Below, piece by piece: positions 32,724 to 43,266 of a stretch of 64,000 bases of DNA. A program made the translations under genes and the position numbers. Below the pieces are notes generated by a model, which was not told where the DNA came from, did no database searches, and was given only the letters and a program-made list of their open reading frames with translations. Each line of letters opens with the position of its first letter. The first letter of the stretch is position 1. Origin of the DNA: Pseudomicrostroma phylloplanum (taxonomy: Eukaryota > Basidiomycota > Exobasidiomycetes > Microstromatales); NCBI GenBank assembly GCA_039545275.1, contig BCHS01000012.1:1-64000 (forward strand), read 5' to 3'.

Positions 32724-33663
32724 TCACTCCCTCCTAGCACTGCTGATCGTCGAAGCCCCTGATGCTGTCGCCGCTCCTGCCCCTACGGCCCCCGTGCTCC
32801 CCGCCGCCCTCGGTCTAAATCTCGCGTAATACTCTCTACATCTATCCTGCTGCATTTCCGCCCAATCCTCGGGAAGCTGCGCGAGTGGTCGAGCAGGATT
32901 CCCGCCCCAGAGCTGACCAGAGGGGACGGTCGCGTTGGGTGGGACGACGGAGCCGTCGAGGAGGCGGACGCTGTCCTTTATGACTGCGTAGCGTCCCTGA
33001 TGGATGGGTGAGCGGGACAAGGAAGACGGCAGATTATGTTAGTGAGCGAGTGAAAGGGCAGTGTGCGCTTTTCAGTGAGAAAGGTCTTGTGATGCTCACG
33101 ATTACACAGTCTTTGCCAATGTCTACATGGCTGCCGATCTGCTGGGATTCTACGACGCTATTAGCTCCAATGTGGACAAATTCGCCCGTCTTTGATGGGT
33201 GGTAGGAGAAGACGCTGTGAAGGGAGGCAGATGCAAGCATGGTAAGCTGTCAGAATGGCGATCAGCTTCAACGACCTCTGCATGAAGGGCCAGCTCACCC
33301 CTTGTAGACTCTCCAGGGAGGTCGAAGCACGACTCCCTCGCCAATGACGCAATACCTCCCCGTAATGATCGTGATCCTTTCCACTCCTTTTGGCTCGGGC
33401 ATGCCATTCTGCGCAGCTCCTTCCCCTGTCCCTCCAGCTCCTGCTCCGGGTACCGCCGTAGTGGCAGCGGCGACCCTGACGGCCCTCGCAAGGTCTCCAC
33501 GGATGACGGCGCGGTGGTGAATGATGACTTTCCCGCCGAGCATGATGTTCGAGGATCCGACGATCTTGGCCTGCCGGGAGACCTTGTTGGCGGTGTTGGT
33601 GGTGAAGAGGTACTGCGCGGGGTCGTAGGGCACGATCTGCGCATGGAGAGTAGGGAGATCCAT
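32724..33663 (-). CDS. DCTN5: Dynactin subunit p25-like
   Basis: Three exons: 33663-33299, 33214-33100 and 32996-32724, joining in phase to 250 residues. The left-handed beta-helix is seen in SSNIMLGGKVIIHHRAVIRGDL, ITIITGRYCVIGEGVVLRPPW, GEFVHIGANSVVESQQIGSH, VDIGKDCVI and GRYAVIKDSVRLLDGSVVPP. The conserved PSGQLWGGNPARPLAQLPED matches the end of the p25 fold. p25 sits at the pointed end of dynactin and helps cargo choice for dynein. An insert of about 30 Ala/Gly/Pro-rich residues (ATTAVPGAGAGGTGEG) lies in one turn of the helix. The Ala/Gly-rich C-terminal tail is poorly conserved. Confidence 0.9.
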
Positions 33664-34121
33664 CCTGGGCGAGGTGGACAATCCAGGCGAGGTGAAAGTG
33701 GATCCTCTACTGTCCTCGCCTTGTCAGTAGTACGTCCCCTTGGGTGTGAGCATCTCCTCTTCCTCTCTCCTTTCCTCGACGCGCCTCCCTTTCCGCTCTT
33801 TCCGATGCTTCGACTCTTGGCCCTGCGTCATTCCTGCCCAGTCCGCTCCCCGCCTCGCCCCCTCCGTCGCTCTTTCCGGCGGAGGGTGCAGTGATCATCT
33901 CTCTTGCTGACCATCCACCGCTACCACCACACTACTCCTCCCTTTGGCTCATTAGCTCAAGCATCCTTTCGACATACATTGACGAAGACTTTCGAACGTA
34001 TACGCACACACCTGCACTTTTCTCAGCGACCTTTCGCCTTGCTGGATCAGCCCTTTGCGGTCAAGTAGATTCTAGTAAACACAAGCGTCCTAGCGACTCC
34101 TCCCCCTCCTCATAGCCCACC
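33664..34121. promoter_or_regulatory. Divergent promoter, p25 / Pol delta subunit 4
   Basis: 458 bp between divergent starts. Pyrimidine-rich tracts are common near both ends. No defined site was recognised. Confidence 0.4.
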
Positions 34122-34824
34122 ATGCCGCCCAGGAAGTCCGGCTCGACGAGCGGCTCGACAGCTGCATCATCTCGCAAGACGACCTCTTCCATCTCCTCTG
34201 CCTTCAGAGCCACTGGGTCCAAATCTGCCTCATCTCCCTTTTCAGCGCCCGGCAGCAAACCCGGCTCGCGCTCTTCCTCGCTCACCAAACCCTCACTCAA
34301 AGACTCAGCGGTAGCGCCGAGATCTACCAGCGTTACTGCAGAGAGGAGCGCTTCGCCGGAGAAGAAGGAGGAGAGGACCCTGAGTAAGAAGGAGGAGGAC
34401 GAGGCGAGGGATCTGCCTGATCTGGATGTAGACGATAGGAGCTATAATGGCATTTGGAAGGTGGTGCAGCAGGAGAAGCTGGGCAAAGTGGGAGCAAGTG
34501 AGTTGTAGGAGGAAACGAAGGGCACAACGTCATGCTGAGAGGAACAATGCGCTGATGACCTCTTCGTTTTGCTCCTATCCGTCATCCTCACCCATCCCCG
34601 CAGTCCATGCCGCCGGCCAGAACAAGATTCACCACATCCTACGCACTTTCGACCTAGACCCAGCCTATGGTCCCTGTCTTGGACTCACGCGGCTAGAGAG
34701 GTGGACCAGGGCTAAAGAGCTGGGCGAGGAGCCGCCCGTGGAGGTGTATGAGATCCTCAACACAAAAGAGGGCAGGCTGAAGGCGGAGTATAGGGAGAAT
34801 TGTCTTGCTGGGACAGGGATCTAA
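34122..34824 (+). CDS. cdm1: DNA polymerase delta subunit 4 (p12/Cdm1)
   Basis: Two exons: 34122-34497 and 34604-34824, joining in phase to 198 residues. The conserved C-terminal block reads ILRTFDLDPAYGPCLGLTRL then ERWTRAKELGEEPPVEVYEIL, the hallmark of POLD4/Cdm1 (FDL..YGPC.G..RL.RW.RA..LGL.PP). The N-terminus is Ser/Lys-rich and disordered; it starts MPPRKSGS, where a basic PCNA-interacting region is expected. It is a small accessory subunit that stabilises Pol delta. It lies near the FEN1 gene, another lagging-strand factor, on the same strand. Confidence 0.93.
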
Positions 34825-35315
34825 GCGGAGGTCTGCACTGGGATGAGTTGATGATAGTAGGGCCATTGGCTTTCCGGTCCACCACAGGCTGTCCTCTTCC
34901 CCTCGATTGTTGTACGGTCGCTCCTCTGATGTATCTTGAGGTTCTGGCTCTACTTCCAGGAGCCTCGCGGCGCCGCTTTTCGGGTTTTCTCCTTTCTCCT
35001 CTTCTATCGCTCAATTGACTTTCGCTACGTCGATATCCATGATAATCTCGACTGCGCCTCGTCTCTGTGCAGATCGTCCGTCGGTGTGATCATACCCACC
35101 TTGGTCTCCTCTGTGGTCGGAACGGGAGCGGGATGCGCCTGGTCTCTCCACTTTGGCGTCCTGGGCCTCTTTCCGTGGGATGGCAATGGCGGGGCTACGA
35201 ATCTCGCTCCTGGCATCACTTGGTGACGACGATTGCTCACATCAACCCCTGAGCCGTCGTTGTACTCTTCTCCTGACCCTTTACCTCTGCCTCCCCTCCT
35301 CTCCTCTTCTCGAAG
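34825..35315. other. Intergenic
   Basis: Downstream of the Pol delta subunit gene and upstream of the Mvp1 gene. A non-coding or short first exon of Mvp1 could lie here, but none could be proven. Confidence 0.4.
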
Positions 35316-37471
35316 ATGACGGTGTTGTCTCATCCTCACCTCACCTCTGTGTCGTCATCGCGTCCAATCTCGACCTTCTGCGCCTCGGACGAAGACGAGG
35401 AAGATCCATGGGCAGTCAAGGGAGATACCCCCGCTCCCTCGCAGGCCATGGCTCAGGACCCTCGTCAGCCCGTAGAGAACATCGGATACTCCATCAATGA
35501 CGACGAGCAAGACGACTCCAGCGCTTACAACGCTGCACCCTACTCCCCGCCTCCACCTGCTTTCAGCGACGAGGATGACAATGGCGCAGCAGGCATGGGT
35601 GGAATGGCACGAAAGTCCAGAGGATCAGACGAGGTACCTCGCAGCACACACGACTCATCCTCCTCACTTCAGCAGCAGAGACAGCACCGTAGCACTCCTT
35701 CTTCTTCATTTGTCCCTGCGAAGAAGACTTCCTCCTCACTCGACCCCTGGGCTACAGGAAACTCACAGCCTTCCTCAGCTTGGGGCGTCAATCGCTCACC
35801 CGCTGCAGCTACTGCGCCTTCGAATACATCATCTGCCATCAGGGGCGGCTTTACAGCTTCCCCTTACGCCAATCAAGACGACGACGAAGACGAGCAGGAC
35901 TTCAACCGGCCCCCTCCTGTTCCCCGCTCCCCACCTGGGCCATCCTCGTGGGTAGCAGTAGAACTGCGCCCCGACGTAGAGGGGCTCATCTTCAAGTACA
36001 ACTCCTACAATGTCATCCGACGGCCCCTCTCCACCGGCGACGAAGCAGACGACCTGACTGCCTCTTCTGCCCGATTGCTAGACACCACGAGGAAGACTCG
36101 CCTGCAGTCCTCATCCCGCCCCGGAGCTTCGGCGTACACTGCGCCGCCCCTCCCTTCGTCCCTGGCGTACGCTTCTGCCTCGAGCGCCAATACGACAGTC
36201 GTGCGGCGGTACTCGGACTTTGTCTGGCTGAACGACATCCTGCTCAGGAGGTATCCTTTTAGACTTGTGCCGGTCCTGCCACCCAAGAGGCTCAGCATAC
36301 CCGTGGGTGGTAGAAATTTGAGCGACTCATTCATTGAAAAGAGGAGGAGGGGGCTGCAGAGGTACTTGCGCGCTGTCGTGTGAGTCAAGGGCGAGCAAGC
36401 GAGGATGGTGGTCCATGGCGTAGTGTTGTGCCGTGAGACTGACCCTCAGAACCCTTCCCCTTGTGCTACGCCTCAGCTCTCACCCAGTGCTATCGGCGGA
36501 TGATATTGTGCAAGTCTTTCTCTCTGACAAGCAGGTGAGTCGTGCTGCACTTATCCTAGCCCTTCTGTCTATCGCCCGTTCTGACCAACCTTCTACCCTC
36601 CTGACAGGCCATGTCCGAGTACAAGCTCTCGCACCCGAACATCTCCCTCGAGGAAGAATCCACCATCGCTCTCCCACCGTCGACGGCGCTCGTGACCGTC
36701 CCGCGCGACCTGTCGACCAAGCTGGACCTGACCACGACGCAGACGCCGACGATGGTAGATCGATGGAGTACCCTCTGCAGCCTCTTTGAGCGCATCGCCA
36801 AGCGCATAGAGAGTCAGGGCGGGGACTATGCTCGCTTGGGCAGTCTCATCGACGCGATCAGTCAAGGTGGCGGAGCAGGAGCAGGAGGAGGATCAGGAGT
36901 GGGTCGCAGCACCTCCCCTCCCACCACTAGCACCTCCTCGTCCGCCATCTCCTCCTCGACCTCCTCCACTCTAGCCTCTTCCCTACACCGCGATTTTTCC
37001 GACCTATGCACCGTGCGCTCTCGCTCCCTCACCCTGCACGCCCTCGAGGGCCTCAAGACACAGCGGGACCTCTGGCTCTCCTGGCGTGACCTCCTCGCCC
37101 GTCACGTCGCCCTAGCAGGGGACAATGTCCCCGCCCTCAAGGCGCAAGTGGCCTCTACTCGCGCCAAGCTCGCCGCACTGAACGGTGTCGCCCCCGCGCA
37201 GCGCCCGCCTACCTTCCACGCCGATGTGGCCAAGGTAGAGGAGACTCTCCGTGCCGACTCGCTGCTGATTGAGCGACTCCTGCAGCGAAGAGAGAGGGTG
37301 AGAGCAGCAATGTGGGAGGAGTTGGGATTGCTGAATGCGAGAAAGGAAGAGGTGGCGGGGGTGTGGAGGGAGTGGTGTAAGGAGGAACTGCTGGGGAGGG
37401 CGGCGCAGAAGAGGGCCGTGGAGGAGTGTTGGGCTCAGATGAGCGGAGCAGGAGGGGCGAGTGCGAGGTGA
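35316..37471 (+). CDS. MVP1: Sorting nexin Mvp1 (SNX8-like)
   Basis: Three exons: 35316-36379, 36477-36534 and 36608-37471, joining in phase to 661 residues. The N-terminal 210 residues are disordered and acidic/Ser-rich, with DPWA motifs. The PX domain follows: VVRRYSDFVWLNDILLRRYP, LVPVLPPKRLSIP, SFIEKRRRGLQRYLRAVV and SHPVLSADDIVQVFLSD, with the RRYSDF basic patch for phosphatidylinositol 3-phosphate. A BAR-like coiled-coil region begins at DRWSTLCSLFERIAKRIESQ and runs to the C-terminus. Mvp1 works at endosomes in retromer-independent recycling. A Gly/Ser-rich insert (GGGAGAGGGSG) sits in the BAR region. Confidence 0.9.
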
Positions 37472-37705
37472 AGGCAAGGAGTGCGGTGGAGTGGAGAAAG
37501 TGCAAGAGACGACGCTCAAGCTTCATCAGTAATCTGTAGACAATCATGCGCTCAGGGCCAATCACGTCACATCGTATGAAGTCAGACGGTCCTGTATCAG
37601 ACGGCGACACTGCGCCCTGTTTTGTGTGAAGGTAGTACATCTGCTGATCCCCACAAGCCTACTCTCTCCCTCCCTCTCCTATAGATCGCTGCCACGCCTG
37701 CCCGT

Positions 37706-40039
37706 CTACCAGTCGGTACCAGCCACCTTGTTAACGCTCTTCTTGGCCTTGTCCACCAGAGGCTCCAGCTTACCACCAACAACGCCCGCCTTTGTGTATC
37801 CAAATCCGTCGAGCCAAGGTGTGGCTTCGCTCCTCTTCACCTCAAACTCGGAGATGCGGTCCGACTTTTCCATTGTGAGGTCGATGTCGTCCAGGCCATT
37901 GATGAGGCAGTGGCGAGTAAAGGAGTTCATCTCAAAGGAGAAGCTCGCGCCGTTCTCCAGCGTCACCTTCATGTCCTCGAGGGAGACGCTGACCTCCTCT
38001 CCGGCCTTGGCGGCCTGCATCACCTGGTCCACCTCGTCGGGCTGCAGAATGGCAGCGACGATGCCGTTCTTGGAGATGTTGGTGGCGTGAATGTCGGCAA
38101 TCGAGGGAACCACGACGGCACGGACACCAAAGTCGAGCATGGCCCAGGCGGCGTGCTCTCGGCTGGAACCACAGCCCCAGTTGTCGCGAGACACGACAAT
38201 CTTAGCCTTGTTCCAAGGAGCCTTGTTGAGGACAAAGTCCGGCAGGGGCTCGCCCGTCTTGGTGTCGTACCTCATCGGCCACATGAATGCCGAGCCGAGA
38301 CCGGTACGCTTGATCGTCTTGAGGAACTGCTTTGGGATGATCAGGTCCGTGTCGATGTTGGCACGATCCAGGGGCGCGGCGATGCCCTTGAGGACGGTGA
38401 ACTTCTCCATGCCGCCGCCAGAGGTGGCGGTAGTCGAGGCAGGCACATCACGGATCGTGTCCTCGTCGGTGGTCGCCTTGGCAGGCTCTTGCGGAGCAGG
38501 AGCGGCCATGGGCAGCTCACCAAGGTATGCCTTGGAGTCTGTGATTTGCACCTCGTAGGCGGGGGTGTTGGCAGAGGGGCCAACCTTGTTCTCTGTTCCA
38601 GCGACAACTTTTCTCACGTCAGTCAGATAACCAGTGATGGCGCAAGCAGCAGCCATGGCGGGCGACATCAAGTGTGTCCTGCCACCGGCTCCCTGCCTGC
38701 CCTCGAAGTTTCTGTTCGATGTAGAAGCACATCGCTCTCCGGGCGACAGCTGGTCAGGGTTCATACCCAGACACATTGAGCATCCAGCCTCCCTCCAGTC
38801 GAAGCCGGCAGCAGTGAAGATCTTGTCGAGACCCTCAGCTTCAGCCTGTCGCTTGACCAGACCAGAGCCGGGAACGAGCATACCGTAGATATGAGGAGCA
38901 ATCTTGCGGCCGTACAGGATCTTGGCTGCTGCCCTCAGGTCCTCGATTCGGGCGTTGGTGCAAGATCCAATGAAGACCTTGTCCAACTTGATCTCCTCCA
39001 TGGGTGTACCGGCTGTGAGGCCCATGTACTCCAGAGAGCGGGTGATAGAGGCAGCTCGCTTGTCATCCTTTGCATCCTTGGGGTCCGGGACCTTGCCAGT
39101 GATGGCAACGGTATCCTGAGGGGAGGTACCCCATGTGATGGTAGGCGGGATGTCCTTGGCGTCGACGTTCACAACGACGTCGTACTTGGCTCCCTCGTCC
39201 GAGGGCAGAGTCTTCCAGAACTGCACAGCGTCATCCCAGGCCTTGCCCTCCTTGGGAGCCAGAGGCCTTCCCTTCATGTACTCGTAGGTGATCTCGTCGG
39301 GGGCGATGAGGCCAGCACGGGCGCCTGCCTCGATGGACATGTTGCAGATGGACATCCTGGCCTCCATGGACAGCTTCTCGATGGCTGTTCCACAGAACTC
39401 GACGACGCTACCTGTTCCTCCGGCGGTACCGATGATACCAATGACGTGGAGGATGATGTCCTTTGATGTGACGCCGGGTCCCAGCTCGCCGTCCACCTGG
39501 ATGCGCATGTTCTTTGCCCTCTTCTGCAGGATGGTCTGAGTGGCTAGGACATGCTCGACCTCGGAGGTACCAATGCCGAATGCGAGAGCTCCGAAAGCTC
39601 CATGTGTCGAGGTGTGGGAGTCACCGCAGACAATGGTAGCTCCGGGAATGGTGAAGCCCTGCTCGGGGCCAATGATGTGCACGATTCCCTGTCGGTTGTC
39701 GGAGAGACCAAAGAAGGTGAGGCCAAACTCCTTGACATTGTCCTCGAGGGTGAGGCATTGCGTCCGCGAGTCGGCCTCGTCGACAAAGGACTTGGTCTCC
39801 TTGTAGGCCTTGCGTGAGATGGTGGGGATATTGTGGTCCACGGTGGCGAGGGTGCAGTCGGTACGGCGAACGCGCCTGCCGGTGTTTCGCAGACCCTCAA
39901 AGGCTTGCGGGGATGTGACCTCGTGCACCAGGTGTCGGTCGATGTACATCAGACATGTGCCGTCATCCTGTTCGTCGACGATGTGGCTGTCGAAGATCTT
40001 CTGGTAGAGGGTGCGTGGCTGCGAGGTTGAGGTGGCCAT
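37706..40039 (-). CDS. LEU1: 3-isopropylmalate dehydratase (isopropylmalate isomerase)
   Basis: A single exon of 777 residues, second enzyme of leucine synthesis. The aconitase fold is clear: [15 protein letters not shown] start, [30 protein letters not shown], the iron-sulfur ligands in [19 protein letters not shown] and in [20 protein letters not shown], and the swivel domain with [17 protein letters not shown] and [15 protein letters not shown]. The large and small subunits are fused, as in fungi. The Met at 40039 (MATSTSQ) is the first ATG of the frame; further upstream the open frame lacks one. It isomerises 2- to 3-isopropylmalate in the cytosol. A linker of about 30 residues ([14 protein letters not shown]) joins the two parts. 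Confidence 0.96.
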   Translation of the reverse strand: MATSTSQPRTLYQKIFDSHIVDEQDDGTCLMYIDRHLVHEVTSPQAFEGLRNTGRRVRRTDCTLATVDHNIPTISRKAYKETKSFVDEADSRTQCLTLEDNVKEFGLTFFGLSDNRQGIVHIIGPEQGFTIPGATIVCGDSHTSTHGAFGALAFGIGTSEVEHVLATQTILQKRAKNMRIQVDGELGPGVTSKDIILHVIGIIGTAGGTGSVVEFCGTAIEKLSMEARMSICNMSIEAGARAGLIAPDEITYEYMKGRPLAPKEGKAWDDAVQFWKTLPSDEGAKYDVVVNVDAKDIPPTITWGTSPQDTVAITGKVPDPKDAKDDKRAASITRSLEYMGLTAGTPMEEIKLDKVFIGSCTNARIEDLRAAAKILYGRKIAPHIYGMLVPGSGLVKRQAEAEGLDKIFTAAGFDWREAGCSMCLGMNPDQLSPGERCASTSNRNFEGRQGAGGRTHLMSPAMAAACAITGYLTDVRKVVAGTENKVGPSANTPAYEVQITDSKAYLGELPMAAPAPQEPAKATTDEDTIRDVPASTTATSGGGMEKFTVLKGIAAPLDRANIDTDLIIPKQFLKTIKRTGLGSAFMWPMRYDTKTGEPLPDFVLNKAPWNKAKIVVSRDNWGCGSSREHAAWAMLDFGVRAVVVPSIADIHATNISKNGIVAAILQPDEVDQVMQAAKAGEEVSVSLEDMKVTLENGASFSFEMNSFTRHCLINGLDDIDLTMEKSDRISEFEVKRSEATPWLDGFGYTKAGVVGGKLEPLVDKAKKSVNKVAGTDW

Positions 40040-41479
40040 GGCCGTAGAGTGCGGGGTGGTGCGAGAGGTGGGCGGGTGCGCCAATAGATAGTTGGCAAGC
40101 GCTGAGCGATGAGACTGAGTGAAGGGTACGATGTATCCACTCGAGTGATGCTAACGCTTGTAGGTGGTGGTGGTGATGGTATGGATTGTGAGTGTGCTTC
40201 TGTGCCGATGTCCAAAATGAGATTTGAAATGAGCGGCAGCAGCTGTCCGCCTCCTCGCCTTTCTTCTGTGCCGGCCTCTGTGACTCGCCCGCCTCCTTCG
40301 GCAGACGCGCCCGAAGGCCGAGAGGCGCGCGCGCAGTGGACTTGAGCGGAAATGCCCTAAAATCCGCCTCGGCCATCATATACGCATGACCAGGTGCTGA
40401 TCATCGATCGGGACCTGAGCCGAAGCCAAGTGACTTGAGCTGGAAGCAGAGTCACAGAATGGGATGAACAGAGGCTCACAAGTGTCAAGGAAAGACTGTG
40501 CCCCTGATAGCTGCTCTCCGCTGTGCAGAGGCCGGGTCCGTACAACGAGAGTCTCAGCCTTGCAGACTACCCCGTCAGTACTCGAGGCCTCGTGGTAGGC
40601 TGTCTCTGAAGGCCCTACCCTTTGGCTCAACTTCGACTATCCAAGACTTCCTCAGATGAGTATCATGCAGCAGAAGGGCCCTCACGCCAGTACATCTGTT
40701 CCCCTGCTGGACCCTTTCATCAATAGTGGCGCATGTCTGCAACCTCCGGCTGAACATCTGATCTCAGCTTGCCCCACTCTGCTCTTGCCTTGTAGCTGCT
40801 GCTGACTCCTTGCGCTTGCTGTTGGCCATCTGCCTTGCTCAGCTTGACATATCGGTGCACCCAGCCACGCCCGTCCGATCAGGCACCTCGCCCATCGGAA
40901 CCGGAAGGCCCAAGTCATGCAGGGCAAGACCTGGGCTGCACAGAGATTCTAGAAGAGGTCTCAGCCACGCAAAAGTGGGTGCAGGCGTAAAGGTGTTGGT
41001 TGGCGCGCGAGGATAGACTGGGCACGTTGGAAGCCTCGTTCCACACCAGGGATCCACTCCGCCCTTACCCTGAGTCGCCCTCGGAGCCCGGTGGCGAGCC
41101 TCCTCTGGGCAGCAGAGTCCCAATGAAGGGAGCGGAGTGCACTTGTCAGCTGTTTGACATTCTTCACGATGCACCCAGACCCACGCCATGGCTGTCCGGA
41201 CAGAGTATGGGCCACCGAGCCATAACACTCGCCTCTTATCCGCAACGGGTTGAGCAGATGCAGGTAGCGAGCTAGGTCCAAGCCGGAGGCTGATGCACTC
41301 TGGATCAAATTGCTGCTGAGCTCGAGAGTCTCCATGACCCTCGGTCATTACTCCTGGGGCTGTCTTGGAGTATATAGCTCCCTTCACGAAGCAAAAATCT
41401 GCGGAATTTCCCCCGCCTCCAATTGGATTCTGTCGTCTCTTGGGCACCGCTCTTTGATCTCCAGTCAACATCACCAATA
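40040..41479. other. Gene-poor intergenic stretch
   Basis: 1.44 kb between divergent LEU1 and secreted-protein genes. It holds both promoters. At 40957-40973 lies a 17-base segment (GGTCTCAGCCACGCAAA) found again at 44081. TATATA at 41370-41375 is about 105 bp before the ATG at 41480 and may be its TATA box. Open frames here have no support. Confidence 0.5.
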
Positions 41480-43266
41480 ATGCTCAATCTACACCTTCTG
41501 CGAGCATCAGGTCTGGTCCTGGTCCTGCTCATTGCAGCCTTCGCTCAAGCCAGCGCAATCCAGAGGCCTGATGCAGTAATCTTGGCCAGGACATTGGCCA
41601 CTACGGATGAGTTCTACGACGAGAGGCCAGCTTTCTTCGCGACCAATGTAGTCAGAGCTGCCAGTCCTGACGCCGCAACGACGACTGGGCCCGTGGGCAC
41701 CTTTTGCGATGCATTCGCCAAGCAGTGCTACAAGAGCGCCCTCAGCGGTCAGACCGGGGACGTCGTTGTGGCTTATACTTGCCAGGCCGATGGCGCCAAG
41801 ACCTACACCTACAGCTGCAAGGGTGACGCGAGGGTTTTGACTGACGCTGTGCTCAATGTTCTTGGGGAGGACCACAACGGTACTATCACAGTCAGTGGCA
41901 CCACCATTGCCACTCGTACGAGCACTTCGATTGTCAAGACGGCTTACGCTACAACGCAGGTCGTCAAATCCACTGTAGCCACCGAGAGCGAGGCCACCAC
42001 TACCGTCAAGAGCGTAGCTTCAGTCAAGAAGGTAGCTGCCACAAAGTACCTCACGACTCAAATCCCCGTCACCATTTCGAGCGTTTCCTACAAGATCATC
42101 ACCAAGACCAGCACCGCCACCGGACCTGCTACGAGCACGGTGGGGGATGGCGTCTTCTTGGGCGACGACGAGGTGCCGGTAACCGAGATTACGCTGAGCT
42201 CAGCGGGAAAAATCCAGCGTCGTGCGATCACCGAATTCTGCTCCGCGTATAACGTCTCTTGCACGACCCAATGTGCCTCGAACTCGACGACTGTCAAGAC
42301 CTCCATGTGCAGCGCCGATACTGTGCCAAAGTACAAGCTGGCGTGCATATGTGCAAACGGCAATACTCGAACGCAGGAGGCACTAGCCGCCGTGGTTGAG
42401 GATGTCGTGACTGTTTCGCAGCTCTCGACTTCCACCGCCTTCGTTACTGCGCGCAGGACAAAGACGCTCTCCAAAGCGCTTACCACCACTAGACTGATCA
42501 CCTATACAACGCAGGTGCCAGTCACAGTAACTTCCACCTTTGTCAGCACTCGCACCACGGGGACTATCACTCTCCGGACTAGCGTCAGCACCAACGTCAC
42601 CACGAAGGTCATCAAATCTGCCACCACCACGACCGAGACTGCTTCTCCGTCAGTCGTAGTGACGACGACGACACGTACCGTGCTCGCTGCAACTGGCTAC
42701 GTCCGAGGTTTTAATACTTCCAGTGGGGCCTACGTGGGTTCTCTGGGCAGCTCTGGCTACTTTGCTCAGCTGGTCGCACCTAATGACAGCAGCACGGCCG
42801 TAGAGTTCATGGCCATTCGCGACCCAACGACGGGGGCTTACCAGCTCGCCGAGCTTGGGAACCCAGAGAATGTAATCATCAACGAGGCCGGTCACAGCTC
42901 ATATGGCAACGAACAGGAGACTGGCAGCTACGCCTTTGATACACGTCCTTCGGCCCGGCCTCTTCGTGTGGTGCAGCCGCCTCGAGTGCAGCCCCAGCAG
43001 ATGGAGCATCACCTCTCTCAAGCGCAGGAGCTTGCGAGACGTACGTCATCGCCCCTCTGGCGGAGAGCTCCGTGCCGGCTTCTGTCGATCTGGAACCGTA
43101 CTGGTTCAATCCAAATGGCTCAGCGACCGCCGCGCATATTGGCATCTGGGGAACGTATGGGACTGGGAAAACGCTCATCCACGTAGCGGACAAGACGGCC
43201 TTCGTGAATCACTACGGACCCTTTCCCTTTACTTGGGTCAGTCTCAAGTTCCCTTACGCCAGCTGA
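41480..43266 (+). CDS. Secreted Ser/Thr-rich protein, apparent frameshift
   Basis: A signal peptide opens the protein (LLRASGLVLVLLIAAFAQAS). Two related Cys-containing modules follow: one begins TFCDAFAKQCYKS (about residue 72), the other EFCSAYNVSCTTQC (about 252) after a dibasic RR site. Each is followed by a Thr/Val-rich stretch of the mucin-like type (TTQVPVTVTSTFV). The C-terminal part (GYVRGFNTSSGAYVGSL, MAIRDPTTGAYQLAELGNP) looks globular. After YAFDT (about 42945) the open frame turns into a basic sequence ending at 43186. The +1 frame from SFGPASSCGAA through YWFNPNGSATAAHIGIWGTY to 43266 is clearly more protein-like. A one-base slip near 42945-42955 is likely. The span given assumes the second frame. 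Function unknown. Confidence 0.72.

Noticed and set aside
36556..36865. Minus-strand open frames in the Mvp1 region
   Set aside because: Antisense to the PX-BAR coding exon, which has clear homology.
37910..38779. Plus-strand 289-codon open frame across LEU1
   Set aside because: It is the antisense of highly conserved aconitase-fold sequence. High GC and codon bias open long antisense frames here; no start context or domain supports it.
40839..41477. Minus-strand 212-codon open frame between LEU1 and the secreted-protein gene
   Set aside because: No domain, no splice support, odd composition; it overlaps the promoter and start of the gene at 41480.
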